A stretch of 64,000 nucleotides of DNA from Diphasiastrum complanatum (taxonomy: Eukaryota > Streptophyta > Lycopodiopsida > Lycopodiales > Lycopodiaceae): assembly GCA_029204225.1 (NCBI GenBank), contig CM055109.1, forward strand, positions 48,075,112 through 48,139,111, written 5' to 3'. The first letter of the stretch is position 1. Each line of letters starts with the position of its first letter. Positions 37,185-48,138 of this stretch are shown in pieces. A program made the translations under genes and the position numbers. The notes beneath the pieces are model-generated. The model saw only the letters and a list, made by a program, of their open reading frames with translations. It did not search any database and was not told the origin of the DNA.

Positions 37185-37662
37185 TAAAAAGTATAACAAT
37201 TATCAATCCCAACAATTAGCAAATCCAATAAACGTAAAGATCCAAATAAAGCATGAGAGATGGAGAAAGTAAAAAGAAGAGCAAGGACATCCGATTCAAT
37301 TCGAAAGAGGTTCCACCTACTTTATTGAAATGAACATGTAAAGTTAATCACAAAGCGCCACTATATATAGTGGATTTTAGTGCTTTGGCCTCAAATCCTA
37401 TTGGCCAATTTCCACCTCCCTTATTAATTGAAATTTGAAATTTGGGAAGAACCCTTTTTATTCACTAATTTGACTATTAGGCCATGATTGAATTCCCGCA
37501 AAAAGGCCTAAAGTCTTTTTATTAACTTTTAATTAATCAAATAACTATGTGATCATCGGGTTGTGGACTTACACATGCAGGGTGCCAAATCCCTCTCACT
37601 TATTAACTTCTAATAAATGAATAACTAATTAGGTTGCCTCGATATCCGCAAACCCTTCAACA
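37185..37662 (-). repeat. 3' LTR of the element carrying ORF copy 2
   Basis: On the minus strand it starts TGTTGAAGGGTTTGCGG directly after a polypurine-like tract (GGTGGGGGATAT, about 37675-37663). It contains the palindromic TATA region CCACTATATATAGTGG at 37358-37373 and an AATAAA downstream of it. The far end merges into the microsatellite and is not defined. Confidence 0.6.
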
Positions 37663-37798
37663 ATATCCCCCACCAAACTGGTGGTGGTCCCACGACACCT
37701 CACAAGATTATTACTTGGGGCTCTGATTCACCTCACGCCAGACCTTTATGAGATGGTACTCCAATTTCACCATAAATTCCAAGCGTGGCTCGTTGAAA

Positions 37799-38840
37799 TC
37801 ACACGTGTGCGGTAAAAAAACACGTATTTGCCTTGGACAACCAGTTAGACGTTGTCCAATAAATAAACTTCTGCTCCCAAGATCCACCTAGCATCGTCAC
37901 ATCGTAGTACAGTCTGGTTATTGGCAGTTGATTTGGAACTTTATCTGATGCCATCGATAGACTTGGATCATAACAAAGCGCTGGCAAACAATCGTCCCAT
38001 CTCGTCATTACAAATGCCAATTGAGCCAAATCTTTTGTGAATATAGTTGACTGTCTGACCGTCGAATCTGGTGACAAGTTATATTCCTGCGCATAGGCTT
38101 GTACGGCCCTATGGAAGTCCACAAAAATATTCCAAACGAATACTTGATGGATAATAGGCCAATTTGGTGTGTGGACGGTGATTTTATCCAATGGCACACC
38201 AAAATCCTTCCATGTGTTCCTTCTCGGCATCGACACATAGTAAGGATCCACCCACAACTGGCGCGGGCTTGCAACATAAGTCCTAATGGAATTCGGAGTT
38301 TCTTGAACATTGTGCGGCACCATGGTGGTTGCTCTCCCAATGCGGGTAGCTTGTCTAACTCTTTGTCGGTTTCATTCTTTGAAGTTTTAAACTTTATTAC
38401 CCAGCCACCCCTCGAACATTCATGTGGATGCTGCTTCAAAAAATTTTGAATCTCTTCTTCAATGGTGACTGGTCTTTGAAATAGTGGAGTGACCGTACTG
38501 GTAGAAGACCCTGCTTCGATAACTTCTAGTTCTTGTTCCATTTGTCCAATGCTCGCATCATCCTGCCCTTGATCGAGGTGGTGGCAAGAAAGTCGACATG
38601 ATCGGCATTTGGATTTGAGGAGTGGATTGGAGGACATTGGCCGCTGGATTGCTTGTTTGTAATCCTTGGCAAATTCCGTATATGTCGCATCAATAAGGAG
38701 ACACTTATTTTCCGTTTGAGCCATATCCAATTGACCCTACAATAAGAAAATCTGCTGCTTGGCATCTTGGACGGCTTTCTCCACTTGATCTTTGTCGAAA
38801 ATAGGATAGATAATGTAATGCGGAAACTTCCGACTTCCAA
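37799..38840 (-). pseudogene. Copy 2 of a 3' coiled-coil ORF of an LTR element, partial
   Basis: Overlapping minus-strand frames (38840-38526, 38730-38008, 38323-37799) together read as the C-terminal half of the protein also encoded at 43019-40110. Shared segments include a VQDAKQQ-type coil, the RRPISVEDQIQTFLKQH-like block (here RPVTIEEEIQNFLKQH), RGGW, KELDKLPALGEQP, SIRTYVASPRQLWVDPYY and PRRNTWKDFG. The final frame ends at about 37799, about 135 bases before a polypurine tract and LTR, so the ORF is the last gene of an LTR element. At least two frame changes are present. Function unknown; it could be env-like or an extra gag-like ORF. Confidence 0.65.
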
Positions 38841-39522
38841 TGCATGACTACACCTATCAAAAATTAAACAAAGCAGTAGTGATGAAAATCACATTCAATC
38901 TTTAGGAACTAACTTTGAAATCGCTAGATACTAAGTGATTACGTAGCCAAACATAAAGTATTGAATTCTCAGACAATTTCTATCACTTACAAAAGCAATA
39001 CAGAGATGCATGCATTCTGACATATACTGAACGCAATAAGAAGATAATGTTGATTCAGAAAAACAAAATGATGATGAGCGCAAAACAATAGCGGATAAAA
39101 ACTGCACACTCCAAGTTGTCTCTAAGTAACTGAGAATAAGTCTGATAATAAGCAGCTCCGCTGATAAGCAGTAGCGCAATAGCAACTCTAAAATAAATCT
39201 CTAAAAGACTGAGCTAGAATGCTCAAGAGAGTTCAAGCTTGAAAGCTTGATAGAGAGCTAACAACAATACTTTCTAATTGTAAATGATTTGCTTGATAAA
39301 AGTGCAGGAAGCGTCGTGTAATAACACTCAACTCCTTCACAATTCACAATGTTGATTCGTTGCTTCTGAACTTAAAAAGAGATTTATGAACAATTGATTC
39401 ATACTAAGTAATTAGGTCGTCAAATGCGATTGCCAGTTGGCTAGTGTCCGCTGGCATTCATCTAGTTTCTTCTTAGAAATTGGTTGCTGATAAGCGGTGA
39501 AAATTGGCCGTAAACAGTCTGT

Positions 39523-39576
39523 CTGCATAAATGAACTAAAATTGTCACTCTGCAAATATGAACTAAAACTGCCACT
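39523..39576. repeat. 27-base tandem duplication in the LTR
   Basis: Two copies of CTGCATAAATGAACTAAAAT followed by TGTCACT (with substitutions), starting at 39523 and 39550. Confidence 0.8.
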
Positions 39577-39853
39577 GGCGACAGTGTCGACTTTTTGCGA
39601 AAAAGACGATAGTGTCATAAAATCTCATTTCCTTAATATTGGGGTAGCCCCACACTTTGCCAGTCATTTCTTTAACATTTGAGGCACTTTGAAAAATGCA
39701 AAAAATACGGCTCTGCATATTTACTCGTAATTCTTGATAGACAAAAAATACAAAAAAAGCGACACTGCATTTTTACACATAATTCCTGACAGGCGGTAGT
39801 GTTTGGATTATAGAGAGAGAAAATGCGACACTATTGTCAAACTTCGTGTATTT

Positions 39854-39911
39854 TTGCAGACTGTGTAAAAACACTTGTAATCTTGCAGACTGTATAAAAA
39901 CACAAAAAAAT
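39854..39911. repeat. 29-base tandem duplication in the LTR
   Basis: Two copies beginning TTGCAGACTGTGTAAAAACAC at 39854 and TTGCAGACTGTATAAAAACAC at 39883, near the LTR start on the minus strand. Confidence 0.85.
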
Positions 39912-39989
39912 CCACAAAACTGGATAAACAATGGATAAGGATTAAATCCGATTAGTCGATTAGTAAGAAGGACAATAATCCAACACTCC

Positions 39990-40095
39990 CCCTTAATTTG
40001 AATCCTTGAATGCCTTGACCTTCAAACTTAGTTCTACATATGTAGTGGGTTTCTTTCCTTGCCTAACCTGAATCCAAGATCTAGTCAATCTAGCA
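39990..40095 (-). pseudogene. Tail of copia pol with polypurine tract
   Basis: The minus strand reads VELSLKVKAFKDSN, stop, then AAGGGGGAG and the LTR. The intronic copia at 8340-8403 reads [12 protein letters not shown], stop, and its polypurine tract. The two elements therefore belong to one copia family, in opposite orientations. The rest of this element is missing; the sequence to the right is the coiled-coil ORF. Confidence 0.7.
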
Positions 40096-40109
40096 TCAAA
40101 GAGACGGAG

Positions 40110-43019
40110 TTAGTTGTCACGCGGAGGTTCGTTCCCATGAGAGCGATAGTATACTTCAGATTTCAACATGAATAGTTGTGCGAAAATACAGTCGAGCAAT
40201 CGGCAACTAATCTTTGATTTGCTCTGAGGCCATCGGCTTATTTGGATCAAATGCCAGGGTAGGAAGGCAATCGTCCCATTTGGTTGCCACTGACGCCAAC
40301 AGAGTTAGATCTTTAGCAAACATTGCTTATTGTCGCACCGTTGGATCCGGAGAGTGGACATACTCTCTCTTATATGCTTGTAAGGCACGGTGGAAGTCCA
40401 CTGAATGTTCCAGCTGTAAGGCTGATGGATGATTGGCCAATTGGGCTATGGATGGTGATTTTGTCCATAGCCAATCCCAAATCTTTCCATTTATGTCTTC
40501 GTGGCATTGGCATGTAATAAGGATCTACTCGCAACTGGTGAAGGCTGGCAACATAACTCCTAATTGATTCTGGAGCTTTCTCAAAAACCGTGATTCTCCA
40601 TGCCGGCTGCTCTCCCAGTGCAGGTAGTCTGTCCAATTCTTTGTCGGCCTCGATTTCGGAGGTCTTAAATTTCAGAACCCATCCACCACGCGAGGACTCA
40701 TGCAGATGTTGCTTTAAGAAGGTCTGAATCTGGTCCTCGACGCTGATGGGCCTTCTGAATAAATGTCTTGTCCTTGATGAGGATGGACCTGCTTGTACTG
40801 CCGGTATGGTTGGTGGTTGATCTGCTAGATCTGGAGCTCCCCCCTGGTCCATGCTCGAATCAATCCCTGTATCTATTTGTACAGCTTCTTGGCGCGAAGG
40901 GGAGAATTGCGGCATGACCGAGACGTGGATTTGTGGTCCGGCTTCCAACACTTGAGCGGCTATTTTTTCATAGGCAGTGATGGTCTCTTTTGCCTTTGCC
41001 AACTCGGTTGAAGCTGCTCCTTTGAACCTATCAAACGCCTTGGAATCCCTGAAAGGCCACTTTGTATGTTTTCACTTTCTTGAATAAATATGTAATCTCC
41101 GTCGGTGTGACCGGATGATCGGGTATTTGCGTTTGCAGATAGGCATCACGCTCAAGGGTGGTCGCATCCAATTCACCTTGAAGCCGTGTGCCATCTGTAA
41201 TTGCCCCTTCAGCAGCTGCACCTGTTGCTTGGCATCTTGCACTGCCTTATCTACCTGATCTTGTGCGGTTGTCAGGGGGTTTTGCAGAGAGCTGATGTAG
41301 GTCTCCAAGCGATCAGCTTGTTGGTGGGCCAATTTCTTTTTGCTTTCAGCCTTTTCTTCATGTTGTTTGGCTATCTTCAACTCTCAATCCAACTGGACAA
41401 TTTTCTGGCTGATTAGAGTGTTTTCGGATCCTAGATCAGAGATCCTCTGCTCCATTTTCTTCTTCTTATCCAGCATAGACTGGATAACTTGCCCAAGGCT
41501 TGAAACCAACCCTAGAGCATCACCAGAATCGACGGTCGTGGAGGTGGCATCAGCAGGAGAACCTGATGGTACTATCCTTGGTAGGCATGGAATAGATGCC
41601 CCAGTCTCTTCTTCTTTAAAAGTATCCTCATCTTCAAACCCTTCAGGCACCGTGGCGTCGAACTGCTTTGGTGACTTTACAGCTGTGTCGACCCGAAGTG
41701 TGGCTGGGCTACCCTGTGTGTGTGGTTGCTGACTGGCATCTTCGACACCAATAGTAGATTCATGGATATGCCCAAATCCTCTTCCAGGGGATTGGGGTTC
41801 AAAGGGCGCTGGGCTCTAGGGCATTTCAAAGATTTCGGTGGCCCCAAGGGGGTCGGAATCATCGAACATATCCATGAAGAACTGTGTGTTGGGTGAGGTT
41901 GCTTCGGTGTGCGGGGGTGAGGCGGCCTGGGCAGCTGTGATGGGAATGGTAGGCCCAATGGTCACAGACTGTCCTTGTATGGGAGCAAAGGTGAGGGAAG
42001 CATCAGAGATGAGGGGAATGGGAAGTTCAGTGCGAACAACAATAGGGGGTGGAAGCACAGCTGACGAGGTATGCCTAGTGTGACGTCGTGACGCGGAAGG
42101 CGAGTCAGGAATTACGATCTCGCTGCATGGACGACAACGGCTATGAGAACGTGAGGCCTGATGAGATGATTCTGCCGGTGCTTCTTCATAAACCGAAAGC
42201 ACAGAATCCAAGTGGAAGCCATGGATTCTGTTTTCTAGGTGAGAAGCGGCTTAGAGGGACAATAAAGAGCCAACGACAAACTACTGCTTAGTATTGGCCT
42301 TAATAGCTCGCTTGAGCTCACCAGAAACAGTCTTGAACCAGTTATATGGTTCAAGAGGGGCTTTGGCCAACTTAGTGTGGGATTCCACTATCTTGTGAAG
42401 GATTTGAGATGTGATGCGGTCTTTCTTGAGGTTGTCAACCATCAGGAAATTATTCAATAGCTGGGCAGCTGCGTGGATGGAAGGCTCAATGATGGCTTCC
42501 AAAAGGTAACCATCATTGTCCCAGTGCAGATTGTTGGTGAGGACAGTAAATGGCTTGATGGCCTGTTTGGCATGATTGTGATTGGGTGAGGCTTGCGTAC
42601 TAGATGATATTCCTATAGCTGCAAGTACGGCCTCAGTGACACGCACCTTGTGTGTGGCTCCCTGAAAAGTAGTATAACGTACTGAAGGCAAGAGTGATGA
42701 AATCCATATTGATATGACCTGAAAAGGCTCTCTCATGAATACCCATTATAGTGAGTAGAGGCTCCGCAAGGGTCATCCACTGAGTGACCATGCTTGTGCT
42801 AGGAAGAATCATGATGTCCGTTGCAGATGGGACATCACGATGGATAGTATAGCGCAGAGACTGGGAAGTATCAGTAGAAGACATGAGGATCATAAAGGAA
42901 TTATAAAATGCGTGAAAGTGTATCAGAGGGCAATACAAGAATTTTGGAAGGCTTTGGTCGCAAGAGAAATTCGCAAGAGCTTCGCTAGCACAAGTGAGGA
43001 ATGAATCGAATTCAGCCAA
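40110..43019 (-). pseudogene. Copy 1 of the 3' coiled-coil ORF, about 950 residues if unbroken
   Basis: Minus-strand frames (43019-42633, 42736-42281, 42211-41816, 41650-41384, 41380-41072, 41002-40370) join into one protein with a few stops and frame changes. It has an N-terminal globular part, a Ser/Pro-rich linker (about 42200-41700), a Lys/Glu/Gln-rich coiled coil (about 41480-41180), and the C-terminal domain shared with 38840-37799 (RRPISVEDQIQTFLKQH, RGGW, KELDRLPALGEQP, SIRSYVASLHQLRVDPYY). It lies downstream of gypsy RNase H and integrase on the same strand, separated by a 680-base spacer, like the extra 3' ORF of Athila or Tat-type elements. I recognise no known domain. No zinc knuckle, protease or membrane segment was seen. 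Confidence 0.65.
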
Positions 43020-43706
43020 CTTATAGTGAATTTGGTGGGTTCATTACACTGAATAGTAGTTTGGCTGATCAGTTCTGAACAAAAATTTGCAGGCATGTGC
43101 AGTACTATAAAAATAGACTATAAAAATCTCGGCGAAGGTTTCTAGGGATCTGAACCTATCAGGCGAACGTTTTCCAGGGTTGGCAAAGGATGAACCTTCG
43201 CCCAAGAGGGTCCTTCGCCCAGGTACTGTCATAAATGCATTCTTTCACAATCTGAACCTATGGACAACCTAATTTTGACATTTTAAGATCATCTAGCAGG
43301 TCGGCGAAGGTCATAATGAGGTTATGATGCTCGGCGAAGGTTCCCAAAATGGAATATCACTGAACATTCGCCTAACTCAAAAATTGAATTTTCTCTTGTC
43401 AGGAACCTTCGCCCACCTCAATTTAGATAAATTAAGGGTGGATGTACAGTCTGAGAGCTCAACAAAGGTTTTTGATACTATATTGGCCAAATCTGTCCAA
43501 AACAGTGGTTTTCTAAGGCATTTTCCATAAAAAATTCTGTGCTTCCTTTTTCCTATGCTGATGACTTCCTGACTTTTGCTCATCAGTCTTTGCTTATTTT
43601 TTCCTTTTTTTTTTTTTTTTTGTAACTGTCTTTTTCCAAAAAAGTTAGCAAATTAAATACTGAAAACAAAAAATTGAAAAACAAATAAAATTAAAATATA
43701 TTGAGA
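43020..43706 (-). other. Non-coding spacer with repeated GGCGAAGG motif
   Basis: The spacer between the integrase stop and the 3' ORF holds exact GGCGAAGG or CCTTCGCC at 43131, 43195, 43212, 43303, 43333 and 43406, plus one-base variants at about 43162 and 43182. An 18-base T run lies near 43604. The same motif recurs at 45534 and 45712 on the other side of the pol remnant. Confidence 0.85.
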
Positions 43707-45515
43707 TTAGGCTTGCTGAACTGGCGGAGCAGCCTGCCAAAACTTGCGTAATCGGCTGCCATTTACCAGAGTATGAAATTGTTTTCCATCCAAGTGCTCA
43801 ATAATTACTGTGCCATAGTTCAAGATTTCCTTCACTTTATACGGGCCTTCCCTGGTAAACTTCAACTTACCCTTGATTAGCTTGGTTTTGTACATCAATG
43901 CAAGATCTCCTGCTTCCCGATCTTTTTTGTGCAATCTACGATCGTGCCATGCCTTGCAGCGGGCTTTCTCTGCTGCTAAGGCATGAACTGCCATCAATCG
44001 GGTTTCACATAATTTGTGCAATGCTTCATGATGGAGTTGTAAATACATATCATCATTTAATCGTTCCGTTGCTGCTATGCGTAAAAATGGGATTAAAAAT
44101 TCAATTGGCATACCAACATCTTGACCAAAAACCAGTTGAAAAGGTGTTTGATTTGTACTATTTTTGTAAGCGGTTCTGAATGCCCATAATACTGCATACA
44201 GTTTATGTTCCCAATCAGACCGACTCGCTTCAACTGTCTTTGTCATAATGGTGCAGAGAATCTTATTGGAAGATTCAGCTTGGTCATTCCCTCTGGGATA
44301 ATAGGGAGTACTAAATCTGTGTATAATAAAAAAATCTTCCAGTAAACACTTTATTGTTTGATTAACAAAGTGTGTACCCCAATCACTGACAATTTTGATC
44401 GGATATCCAAATATGATTATAATATTTTCATATAGAAACTTGGGCATAGATTTTGCATCAGCCACTTTGACAGCTTTGCCTTCAACCCACTTGGTCATAT
44501 AATTAGTTGCGATGATAATGTATCGGGCCTGAGATCCTTGCGCAGCAGGATGAATAGGACCAACATAATCCAGTTCCCATTTTTCAAACGATGCTTGCGA
44601 TAAAACTGGATGTAAGGGTTCATAATTCTGTTGAGTAGGCCGTCGTGCTCGCTACAGACATCACATGTCTGAATAAAATTTTTTGTGTCCTTATGAAGCG
44701 TAGGCCACCAACATCCAGATTGTAAAAGGTTGCGAACAGTAATATCTGTAGAGAAGTGTCCTCCACCCATGCCATCATGTGAAAACATGATTAAATCTGG
44801 TACTTCATGCGATAAAACACATCTTCGTAAAATATTACACGACGATACAATTGCCCTGCAATTAATTGATAAGGTTGAGCCTAATGAATCAATTATCTTT
44901 TCTGTACTTTTGTCAAAGAGTCATTCGGTTGTCCTAGCATCAGGTACTCAACAATATCTGCCGCCCACTCAGGTACTGCTTCAACATAGAACAACGCGGC
45001 ATCTGGCAGTTCATCATCCACTTCAGTATTAACTGGTGCGGATTCAATTCGCGAAACGTGATCGGCTAGATAATGTCGTTTCCCCTTTTTGACCACAATT
45101 CGAAAGTCAAATTCAGTCAATAATAATAACCATCTTGCAATACGTCCAATATTACATGTCTTATTTACCAAGTAAAGTAACGGTTGATGATCCATATAAA
45201 ATGCAAAGTGCGTTTCCATGAGGTAGTGACGAAATTTACGAACAGAAAAAATCATGGCTAGCGCTTCACGTTCTGTTGTTGAATAATTCTTCTCTGAATC
45301 TGTAAGCTGTCTGCTTGCAAATCGTATAGGATAATCCTTCTTATAGTCACTTGGCTGCGTCAAAACTGATCCAATGGCGTATTTTGAGGCATCCGTATGA
45401 ACATGAAACTCTAATGTCCAATCTGGAGAACGCAGTATTGGTGCTGAAGATAATACTTTTTTTTAACTTTTCAAAGGCTTCTAACGCTTCTACTGTCCAA
45501 ATAGGAATAATAATT
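43707..45515 (-). pseudogene. Ty3/gypsy pol: RT end, RNase H and integrase
   Basis: From right to left on the minus strand. The RT-RNase H link with the HTDAS motif at about 45400 follows a frameshift at an A run. RNase H is at 45363-44893 (FASRQLTDSEKNYSTTEREA, then YLVNKTCN and DHVSRI). The integrase zinc region is at 44788-44600 (H and C-x2-C in FIQTCDVCSE). The integrase core is in a 263-codon frame, 44498-43707, with VSDWGTHF, YYPRGNDQAE and the NQTPFQLVFG block. It ends in the GPYKVKEI segment and RLRKFW. The order RT-RNase H-integrase defines gypsy. RT upstream of 45515, protease and gag are absent, so the element is 5'-truncated. Confidence 0.92.
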
Positions 45516-47690
45516 AGAATGTTTTGAAAACTTGGCGAAGGTTCTTGCGAAGAATCAAGAGTAATACTGGTAATTTTGCAAAAAAGTGACTTTTTTGGCC
45601 AAAATATGACAATATGACAACTGATCCTCTGAAACCCTTTCTTTTTTTGGTATTATTCTTCGCCGACCTGGCAGTAGATAGATCTTAATCACATCTAAAC
45701 ACAATGAATCGGGCGAAGGTTATTTTTCTGTATTTTTTAGGGTTTTGATAATTTCTGGTGTTTTTTGGTGGTTTCTCTGATGTTTCTAAAAATCTGCTGG
45801 GAATTAATCTTCGCCCTTCAAACTGAAGGTTCTGTAAACAAAACCGAAGGTGTCTGCAACTGGCAAAGGTTTCCTGAAAGAGGGTAAGAACTTATGGGCT
45901 CTGATGATGCTTTCTGCCTCTTTTTGACCAAATTTGATAGATTTGACCGATTTTTGTTATTTTTTCTGATATCTCAGATCCAAATGGATCTTAAGATTGG
46001 TGATCTGAATAGCTTTCCTTGTTTAATAATCAGATTAGATTTCAAACAAGCAAATTCACTCAAATCAAGCAAAATCAATCCCAAACTAACCCTTATATGC
46101 AGATTTAACACTATTCATGCCACGACAAGATGCCTAATGCAAGCTAACCATCAACCAAACATGCTGCAAACTGAAAAATTGGCGTCGTGAGATTAGCATT
46201 ATGTAGGATTGTGAAACCATCATCTATATAGTATGGATCGACTCTTGAGAGTAATGACATAGTTTTAACAAATAGTTGTGCAGTTATAGTCAACCAAAAT
46301 GAAATTTTGATGACTATAAAGATGTGACATGTTGTTGGTCATCACATTTATGGTTCCAACAACGACATGTATCCATATAATTTATGATCATAGCTAAATG
46401 GATCATAGCCATCAAGTTACGACTTTGTTAACTAAGGTCCAATGAATTGAGCCTATGCTTAAGCTAATGAAATATTGGCCATGATGAGGACATCAACTTC
46501 ATGAAAGGTGGGGAGGCTGTTGTGAAGTTTGTTTGTGAGCATCGAAATGCTTCCAAAAGACTTGTACGGGTGACACTCGTTGTCTTAGAGCAATTTTAGA
46601 TAAATATCATTGAGCCTCGACTTGTGGATGATCTAGCACATCAGAGATGGTTTGACGATTATGAATTGTCGATGAGCTAGTCACTTAGTCAAGCTACCTT
46701 TGAGTTGAGGCCTAAATGGCCCTTGGAGCTCATTAGAAAGGAGCCAAGGACAAAAATTGGGTCGGTTTTCCCAGTCTGCTAGGTAAGTGTGCAATTTGAA
46801 ATCAACACACTCATTTTGGGATAGAAGGTGTGTGCCTAATTCTATAAAAATGATAAAGGGAGACAAGTAGTCAAAAAATTGGTAGTTAGACAGGCTCAAG
46901 AGTTTCAATGCCAAGTCTCAACAACCCTTACCATCGTTGCTAAGCTTTATGCCCAACCCTTGCTGGTGGAAGACTAGTTAGTGTTGATGTCAATGAACCT
47001 CCTCTCAATTCAATTAACAAACATATGCATCCAAGCTTATCATTATTCTTGGTTCCACCTCGATTCTTAATCCAAATAAAAGGACCAATTTAAACCTTTT
47101 AGGTAGTATCGAGCATGGGGGTTACCCTTGTGTCCGCTTAGCTTATCACTACGAGATAGATTGGCTCTAGTTTTGCTCTTTGGTTTTGTTGGTTGGGATG
47201 TTGGGTTGGTTGCTTATGACAAAAGACTTATGTTGTGTTGGTTGCCCATAAAATCCGCACTACAAGCACATCTAAAGCCTCCCCACAATCAATGTGGAGT
47301 GCAACACGAAGGTATGACACAAAGGTACGTCAATACTTGATTCTATAAGGTGATCCTTAAGGACCAACGTTTGCCATTTCTTTTGTGCTTCACTATTGCA
47401 TCGATACCTCAAGGGGAGTTGGGAAAACCAACTTAGCTTCTCAACAAAGTCCAAGCAACCAATCCCATTGACAACACACCATCGGGCACTAGCTTCGGAC
47501 AATGGCCCTTCCAAGTAGACTAACCAAGCTTATTAAACTTTAAACACAAGGGAGCATAAATCTTCTCGTTCACTCCATGCTAGCATGAGCTCTATTAGGT
47601 GACCCTTCAGGACCAAAGTTTGCTATTTCTTTTGGGTTTCCTTATTGCATCTCGCTAGGCATGTGAATATCACATTTAACGGTTCAAATT
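45516..47690. other. Truncated-element flank and intergenic DNA
   Basis: 45516-45880 shares the GGCGAAGG-type motif with the spacer at 43.1-43.4 kb and is probably part of the same element. From 46200 no coding family is recognised. A 65-base direct repeat occurs at 47341 and 47589 (TAGGTGACCCTTCAGGACCA in the second copy), about 250 bases apart, and short ORFs overlap it. Confidence 0.45.
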
Positions 47691-48138
47691 TGAAAAGAAA
47701 CGGTCGTACCCACCCCGCCAATACCGGCTGCTCCGGTCATCCTCTCCCGCCCTTCTGCCCCTTTCTTTTTTCGCTCAACTTCTGCTGAAGGGAAGGGATA
47801 GCAAACAAAAACTACACTCCACTCCAGGCTTAGCAGAAGAAGAAGAATAGCTGCTCTCTGCTCTCTGCTCTCTGCTCTCCTATGCTGCTCTGCTCGTCGA
47901 TGCTGCTGCTCGGAAGCTGGAGCGATCAATGATCCTCTTATTGATTTAAATGCGATGATGATGGGTATGGAGATGCGGGGGTTGGGGGCTGTTCCCAGTT
48001 TGCCGAACCAGCTGATGAAGAGCGCGGCACTGCGCTCTTGAATGAAGATATATGTGCTGTTGCTTGCGCCTTTTTTCTATGCTCCCCTCCCATTTGAATT
48101 TGTTGGTGTTTGCTAGGAGTTGAATAAAGCTTCCAAAG
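47691..48138. promoter_or_regulatory. Upstream region of the 769-residue gene
   Basis: GC-richer than its surroundings. It contains a heptamer array (about four copies of TGCTCTC, 47850-47880) followed by TGCTG repeats, typical of a plant promoter or 5' UTR. No clear TATA box. The minus-strand frames here are shadows. Confidence 0.45.

Larger units (their letters stand above)
38860..39989 (-). repeat. copia-type 3' LTR, minus strand (left boundary uncertain)
   Basis: On the minus strand TGTTGGATTATTGTCC starts at 39989 directly after the polypurine tract AAGGGGGAG. It resembles the start of the intronic copia LTR. U3 contains two short tandem repeats and several GACACTRTCG-like words. The CA end could not be fixed and is placed before the ORF fragment at 38840. 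Confidence 0.5.

Noticed and set aside
38099-38449. 116-codon plus-strand frame
   Set aside because: Antisense shadow of the 3' coiled-coil ORF copy 2.
41838-42083. Gly/Met-rich plus-strand frame
   Set aside because: Antisense of the Ser/Pro-rich linker of ORF copy 1.
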